Shown: positions 6,756 to 9,513 of the stretch, in pieces
Layout: every line of letters begins with the position of its first letter
Numbering within the stretch: position 1 is the stretch's first letter
Translations under genes and position numbers: made by a program
The notes under the pieces: model-generated
What the model saw: only the letters and a program-made list of their open reading frames with translations
What the model was told of the DNA's origin: nothing
Database searches by the model: none
Assembly: GCA_021286885.1 (NCBI GenBank)
Contig: JAJTBM010000086.1
Coordinates: forward strand, 1-9,513
DNA from: Rhodocyclales bacterium
GTDB lineage: Bacteria > Pseudomonadota > Gammaproteobacteria > Burkholderiales > Rhodocyclaceae
DNA length: 9,513 nucleotides
Direction of reading: 5' to 3'

Positions 6756-8714
6756 ATGGAATTCATTGACCTGCCCCCCATGGGCAAGGCCGCCGGTGTG
6801 GTGCGCCTGCCCGGCTCCAAGAGCATCTCCAACCGGGTGTTGCTGCTGGCCGCCCTGGCCGAAGGCGAAACCCTGATCGACGATCTGCTCGATTCCGACG
6901 ACACCCGGGTGATGCGCAATGCACTCATCGCCCTGGGCGTGCCGCTGGTGGAGGAGGGGGCTTCCCTGCGCGTGACCGGCTGTGCTGGCCGCTTTCCCCA
7001 GCCCCGGGCGGATCTGTTTGTGGGGAACTCCGGCCTCAGCATCCGTACGCTGGTGCCCGCCATTGCCGCGTGCTTGGCCGTCGAGGCCGGGGGCGATGCG
7101 GTGGTGAGTCTGGCCGGTGTTCCGCGCATGCATGAGCGCCCGATTGGTGATCTGGTGGACGGGCTGCGTCAGCTGGGCGCCAGTGTCGAATGGCTGGGGC
7201 AGGAAGGCTATCCGCCCCTGGCCCTGCGCCCGGCCCAGCTCGCTGCCGAGCGGGTGAGCGTGCGCGGCAATGTGTCCAGCCAGTTCCTCACCGGCCTCCT
7301 GCAGGCAGCGCCCCTGGTGGCCCGGGAGCGGGCCCTGGTGATCGAAGTCGAAGGCGAACTGATCAGCCGTCCCTATGTGGAAATCACCCTCAACCTGATG
7401 GAGCGCTTTGGCGTTTTGGTTGAGCGCGACGGCTGGAGCCGCTTCACGGTGGCGCCGGGCCAGGGCTATCGCAGCCCGGGCCGCATCGCGGTCGAAGGCG
7501 ATGCATCCACCGCCAGTTATTTTCTGGCCGCTGGCGCCCTGGGCGGTGGCCCGGTGCGCGTGGTGGGCGCCGGTGCCCGCAGCATCCAGGGGGACGTGAA
7601 GTTTGCTGACGCCCTCGCTGTGATGGGCGCGGTGATCACCCGGGGCGAAGACTGGATCGAAGCCGCTGCGCCGGCCTCCGGAAAGCTCAAGGCTTTTGAT
7701 CTGGATCTCAATCACATCCCCGATGCCGCCATGACCCTGGCAGTGGCGGCCCTGTTTGCCGACGGCCCCTGCACTTTGCGCAACATCGGCAGCTGGCGGG
7801 TCAAGGAAACCGACCGCCTCGCCGCCATGGCCACCGAGCTGCGCAAGCTCGGCGCCCAGGTCGAGGAGTTTCCCGAAAGCCTGACCGTGACGCCCCCGGC
7901 CCAGCTCCAGCCTGCGGTGATCGACACCTACGACGATCACCGAATGGCCATGTGCTTCTCCCTCGTTACCCTGGGCGGGCCCTGCGTGCGCATCAACGAT
8001 CCGCGCTGCGTGAACAAGACCTTCCCCGAGTATTTCGACACCTTTGGTGGTATCGCCACGCCCGTGCCGGTGGTGGCCATCGATGGCCCGTCGGCGTCTG
8101 GCAAGGGCACCGTGGCAGCCCGGGTGGCTGAAGCCCTGGGGTTTGCCCATCTGGACAGCGGTGCCCTCTACCGCATCGTGGCCCTCGCCGCCCTGCGCGG
8201 GGGCGTAGCCCTGGATGATGAGCCGCGACTCGCCGACATCGCCGCCCGGCTGCCGGCCCGCTTCGAGAACGAGCGGGTGCTCCTGGAAGGCGATGACGTG
8301 ACCGATGCGATTCGCACCGAAGAATGCTCGGTGGGCGCCTCCCGCGTGGCAGCGCTGCCGGCGGTGCGCGAAGCCCTGTTCTGGCGCCAGCGGGCCTATC
8401 GCAAGGCCCCCGGCCTGGTGGCAGAAGGGCGCGACATGGGCTCAGTGATCTTCCCGGATGCCTCCGTCAAGATCTTTTTGACGGCCTCCGCCGAAGCCCG
8501 TGCAGAACGCCGCTATAAGCAGTTGATCAGTAAAGGAATGGCTGCTAGTATGGCTGACCTGCTCAGTGACTTGCGTGAACGCGACGCCCGGGATTCCCAG
8601 CGTGCGGTTGCGCCCCTCAAGCAGGGCGAAGATGCAGCGCTACTTGATACGTCTGAACTTACGGTTGAACACGCCGTAGCCCAGGCGCTGGAGTTAGCCG
8701 CAGCGCTTCGCTAA
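6756..8714 (+). CDS. aroA: Fused EPSP synthase (AroA) - cytidylate kinase (Cmk), bifunctional protein
   Basis: One uninterrupted 652-codon frame encodes two whole enzymes. Residues 1 to about 435 are 3-phosphoshikimate 1-carboxyvinyltransferase (EC 2.5.1.19). It has Lys22 in [10 protein letters not shown], Arg124 in GVPRMHERP, Gln176 in SSQF, Asp323 in NHIPDAAM, Glu351 and Arg354 in VKETDR, Arg396 in [10 protein letters not shown] and Lys421 in NKTFPEYF, equivalent to all the main E. coli catalytic and binding residues. Its PEP-site loop is unusual: GNSGLSIRT at 90-98 where E. coli has GNAGTAMRP. Residues from about 436 are (d)CMP kinase (EC 2.7.4.25), with the P-loop GPSASGKGT at 444-452, LDSGALYR at 466-473, EGRDMGS at 557-563 and [14 protein letters not shown] at 608-621. 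There is no linker: AroA's usual end meets Cmk's first strand. AroA·Cmk fusions are known in betaproteobacteria. The frame ends with tandem TAA TAA. Confidence 0.96.
   Translation: MEFIDLPPMGKAAGVVRLPGSKSISNRVLLLAALAEGETLIDDLLDSDDTRVMRNALIALGVPLVEEGASLRVTGCAGRFPQPRADLFVGNSGLSIRTLVPAIAACLAVEAGGDAVVSLAGVPRMHERPIGDLVDGLRQLGASVEWLGQEGYPPLALRPAQLAAERVSVRGNVSSQFLTGLLQAAPLVARERALVIEVEGELISRPYVEITLNLMERFGVLVERDGWSRFTVAPGQGYRSPGRIAVEGDASTASYFLAAGALGGGPVRVVGAGARSIQGDVKFADALAVMGAVITRGEDWIEAAAPASGKLKAFDLDLNHIPDAAMTLAVAALFADGPCTLRNIGSWRVKETDRLAAMATELRKLGAQVEEFPESLTVTPPAQLQPAVIDTYDDHRMAMCFSLVTLGGPCVRINDPRCVNKTFPEYFDTFGGIATPVPVVAIDGPSASGKGTVAARVAEALGFAHLDSGALYRIVALAALRGGVALDDEPRLADIAARLPARFENERVLLEGDDVTDAIRTEECSVGASRVAALPAVREALFWRQRAYRKAPGLVAEGRDMGSVIFPDASVKIFLTASAEARAERRYKQLISKGMAASMADLLSDLRERDARDSQRAVAPLKQGEDAALLDTSELTVEHAVAQALELAAALR
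8523..8551 (+). promoter_or_regulatory. Candidate sigma70 promoter for rpsA inside the cmk part
   Basis: TTGATC (8523-8528) and TAGTAT (8546-8551) are separated by exactly 17 bases. A TG one base before the -10 (8543-8544) makes an extended -10. Each hexamer matches consensus at 4 of 6, including the key first T, second A and last T of the -10. It falls in a local dip of about 48% G+C (8521-8580), against 72% in the next 60 bases. The expected start near 8558 would give a leader of about 250 bases for rpsA. The segment after the -10 (GGCTGACC) is GC-rich, as at stringently controlled promoters. E. coli rpsA is also transcribed in part from promoters in or near cmk. This is a prediction from sequence only. 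Confidence 0.45.
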
Positions 8715-8808
8715 TAACAGTCTCCCGCCAGCCCTTTGGGGCCCGGGGGGGTCATCAACCAGGAGCTGTCCGATTGTCGGACGGTTGTAAGGTTCTTTTT
8801 TCACCAAT
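8715..8808 (+). promoter_or_regulatory. rpsA leader: hairpin plus U-rich stretch, no standard Shine-Dalgarno
   Basis: The 94-base gap between cmk and rpsA contains a CCC/GGG-rich stretch with a run of seven G (8745-8751). It also has a hairpin with GTCCGA (8768-8773) pairing with TCGGAC (8777-8782) round a TTG loop, extendable to 8764-8786 with two G·U pairs. After that comes TTCTTTTTTCACCAAT up to the ATG at 8809. No purine-rich Shine-Dalgarno lies 5-12 bases before the ATG; AAGG at 8789-8792 is 16 bases away, and AGGAG at 8761-8765 is partly in the hairpin. Structured, SD-poor, U-rich initiation regions are established for rpsA in E. coli, where S1 represses its own translation. A similar role here is inference. 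Confidence 0.5.
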
Positions 8809-9513
8809 ATGTCCATTGCCACCCAAGCCTCCTTCGAGGAAAGTTTTGCCGCCCTTTTCGAGGAAAGCCTCAACCGCCAGGAAATGCGCGCCGGTGAAGT
8901 GATCACCGCTGAAGTCGTGCGCATCGACCAGAATTTTGTGGTCGTCAACGCTGGCCTGAAGTCCGAGAGCTACATTCCCATCGACGAATTCCGTAACGAC
9001 CGTGGCGATCTGACCGCCGAAGTGGGCGATTACGTTCAAGTTGCCATCGAGCAACTCGAAGACGGCTACGGCGAAACCCGCCTGTCCCGCGACAAGGCCA
9101 AGCGCATCGCCGCCTGGAACGATCTGGACAAGGCCCTGAACGACGGCATCCTCGTCAAGGGTATGATCACCGGCAAGGTGAAGGGTGGTCTGACCGTTAT
9201 GGTCAATGGCATCCGCGCCTTCCTGCCTGGTTCCCTGGTCGACATGCGTCCGGTCAAGGACACCACCCCCTTCGAAGGCAAGGAATTCGAATTCAAGGTT
9301 ATCAAGCTGGACCGCAAGCGCAACAACGTGGTTGTGTCCCGCCGTGCCGTGCTCGAAGCCTCCATGGGCGAAGAGCGTCAAAAGCTGCTCGAGACCCTCA
9401 AGGAAGGTACCGTGGTCAAGGGCGTGGTCAAGAACATCACCGACTACGGTGCATTCGTTGACCTGGGCGGCATCGATGGCCTGCTGCACATCACCGACCT
9501 GGCCTGGCGCCGT
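8809..9513 (+). CDS. rpsA: Ribosomal protein S1, N-terminal 235 residues (3' truncated by window edge)
   Basis: S1 is the large RNA-binding protein of the 30S subunit that captures and unfolds mRNA leaders. The frame is open from ATG 8809 to the last base of the window. The N-terminus contains FAALFEESL (residues 13-21), the ribosome (S2)-anchoring opening typical of S1. Repeated S1/OB-fold domains follow: about 27-94, with [11 protein letters not shown] and RLSRDKAKR; about 112-178, with [21 protein letters not shown] and [14 protein letters not shown]; and a third from about 200, with [21 protein letters not shown], cut by the edge. Domains 1-2 bind the ribosome and domains 3-6 bind RNA. 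The full protein should have six domains and roughly 560-570 residues. [16 protein letters not shown] is highly characteristic of bacterial S1. Codon use is cleaner and more biased than upstream genes, as expected for a highly expressed gene. Confidence 0.98.
   Translation, partial: MSIATQASFEESFAALFEESLNRQEMRAGEVITAEVVRIDQNFVVVNAGLKSESYIPIDEFRNDRGDLTAEVGDYVQVAIEQLEDGYGETRLSRDKAKRIAAWNDLDKALNDGILVKGMITGKVKGGLTVMVNGIRAFLPGSLVDMRPVKDTTPFEGKEFEFKVIKLDRKRNNVVVSRRAVLEASMGEERQKLLETLKEGTVVKGVVKNITDYGAFVDLGGIDGLLHITDLAWRR

Noticed and set aside
5742..8150. 802-codon open frame on the minus strand across hisC end, tyrA and aroA·cmk
   Set aside because: The translation is low-complexity (His, Gly, Gln, Ala rich) with no recognisable domain, and lies opposite strongly conserved genes. 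It is an artefact of GC-rich codon bias, which removes stops from that antisense frame.
8764..8801. Intrinsic terminator between cmk and rpsA
   Set aside because: The T run starts 12-13 bases beyond the stem rather than directly after it and abuts the rpsA ATG; an initiation-region structure explains it better.
8755..9489. 244-codon minus-strand frame at the right end
   Set aside because: It is antisense to rpsA, whose plus-strand frame is open to the window edge and encodes clear S1 domains.
1..9513. Mobile elements, CRISPR arrays, tRNA/rRNA genes, prophage or defence genes
   Set aside because: None seen on either strand: almost all of the window is conserved housekeeping coding sequence with short gaps.

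Overview
The window is a compact, all-plus-strand stretch of GC-rich (roughly two-thirds G+C by eye) proteobacterial chromosome. Gene order is gyrA (3' part) - serC - pheA - hisC - tyrA - aroA·cmk (one fused reading frame) - rpsA (5' part). This order, and the sequence of the S1, PheA and HisC products, point to a betaproteobacterium. Rhodocyclales or a neighbouring order is my best guess, but genus cannot be fixed from this sequence. There is no sign of mobile elements, CRISPR, tRNA or rRNA genes; this is core housekeeping DNA.

Layout. 1-2363: DNA gyrase subunit A, missing about its first 101 residues and ending in an acidic tail built of six pentapeptide repeats. 2391-3473: phosphoserine aminotransferase SerC. 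3489-4586: bifunctional chorismate mutase/prephenate dehydratase PheA with an ACT regulatory domain. 4587-4734: a 148-base gap, the longest in the cluster, rich in inverted repeats. 4735-5832: HisC-type aminotransferase. 5847-6740: prephenate dehydrogenase TyrA. 6756-8714: EPSP synthase (AroA) fused without a linker to cytidylate kinase (Cmk). 8715-8808: a leader with a hairpin and a U-rich stretch. 8809-9513: ribosomal protein S1 (RpsA), which runs off the window.

How the genes work together. AroA makes EPSP, the chorismate precursor. PheA converts chorismate to prephenate and phenylpyruvate, and TyrA converts prephenate to hydroxyphenylpyruvate. The HisC-type aminotransferase can plausibly finish Phe and Tyr as well as serve histidine synthesis. 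SerC feeds serine (and pyridoxine) synthesis. Cmk and S1 link the cluster to nucleotide supply and translation, and GyrA to DNA topology. This matches the mixed-function supraoperon known in Pseudomonas and related proteobacteria. In Pseudomonas the neighbouring fusion is TyrA with the EPSP synthase; here TyrA is free and AroA is fused to Cmk instead. Gaps of 14-27 bases elsewhere imply cotranscription and translational coupling.

No wholly new system is visible. The points most worth a second look are the altered PEP/glyphosate-site loop in AroA (T97 and P101 positions both replaced, catalytic residues intact), the zero-linker AroA·Cmk fusion, a good extended -10 promoter candidate inside the cmk part in a local GC dip, the Shine-Dalgarno-poor rpsA leader, alternative pairings in the pheA-hisC gap, and the GyrA pentapeptide tail.
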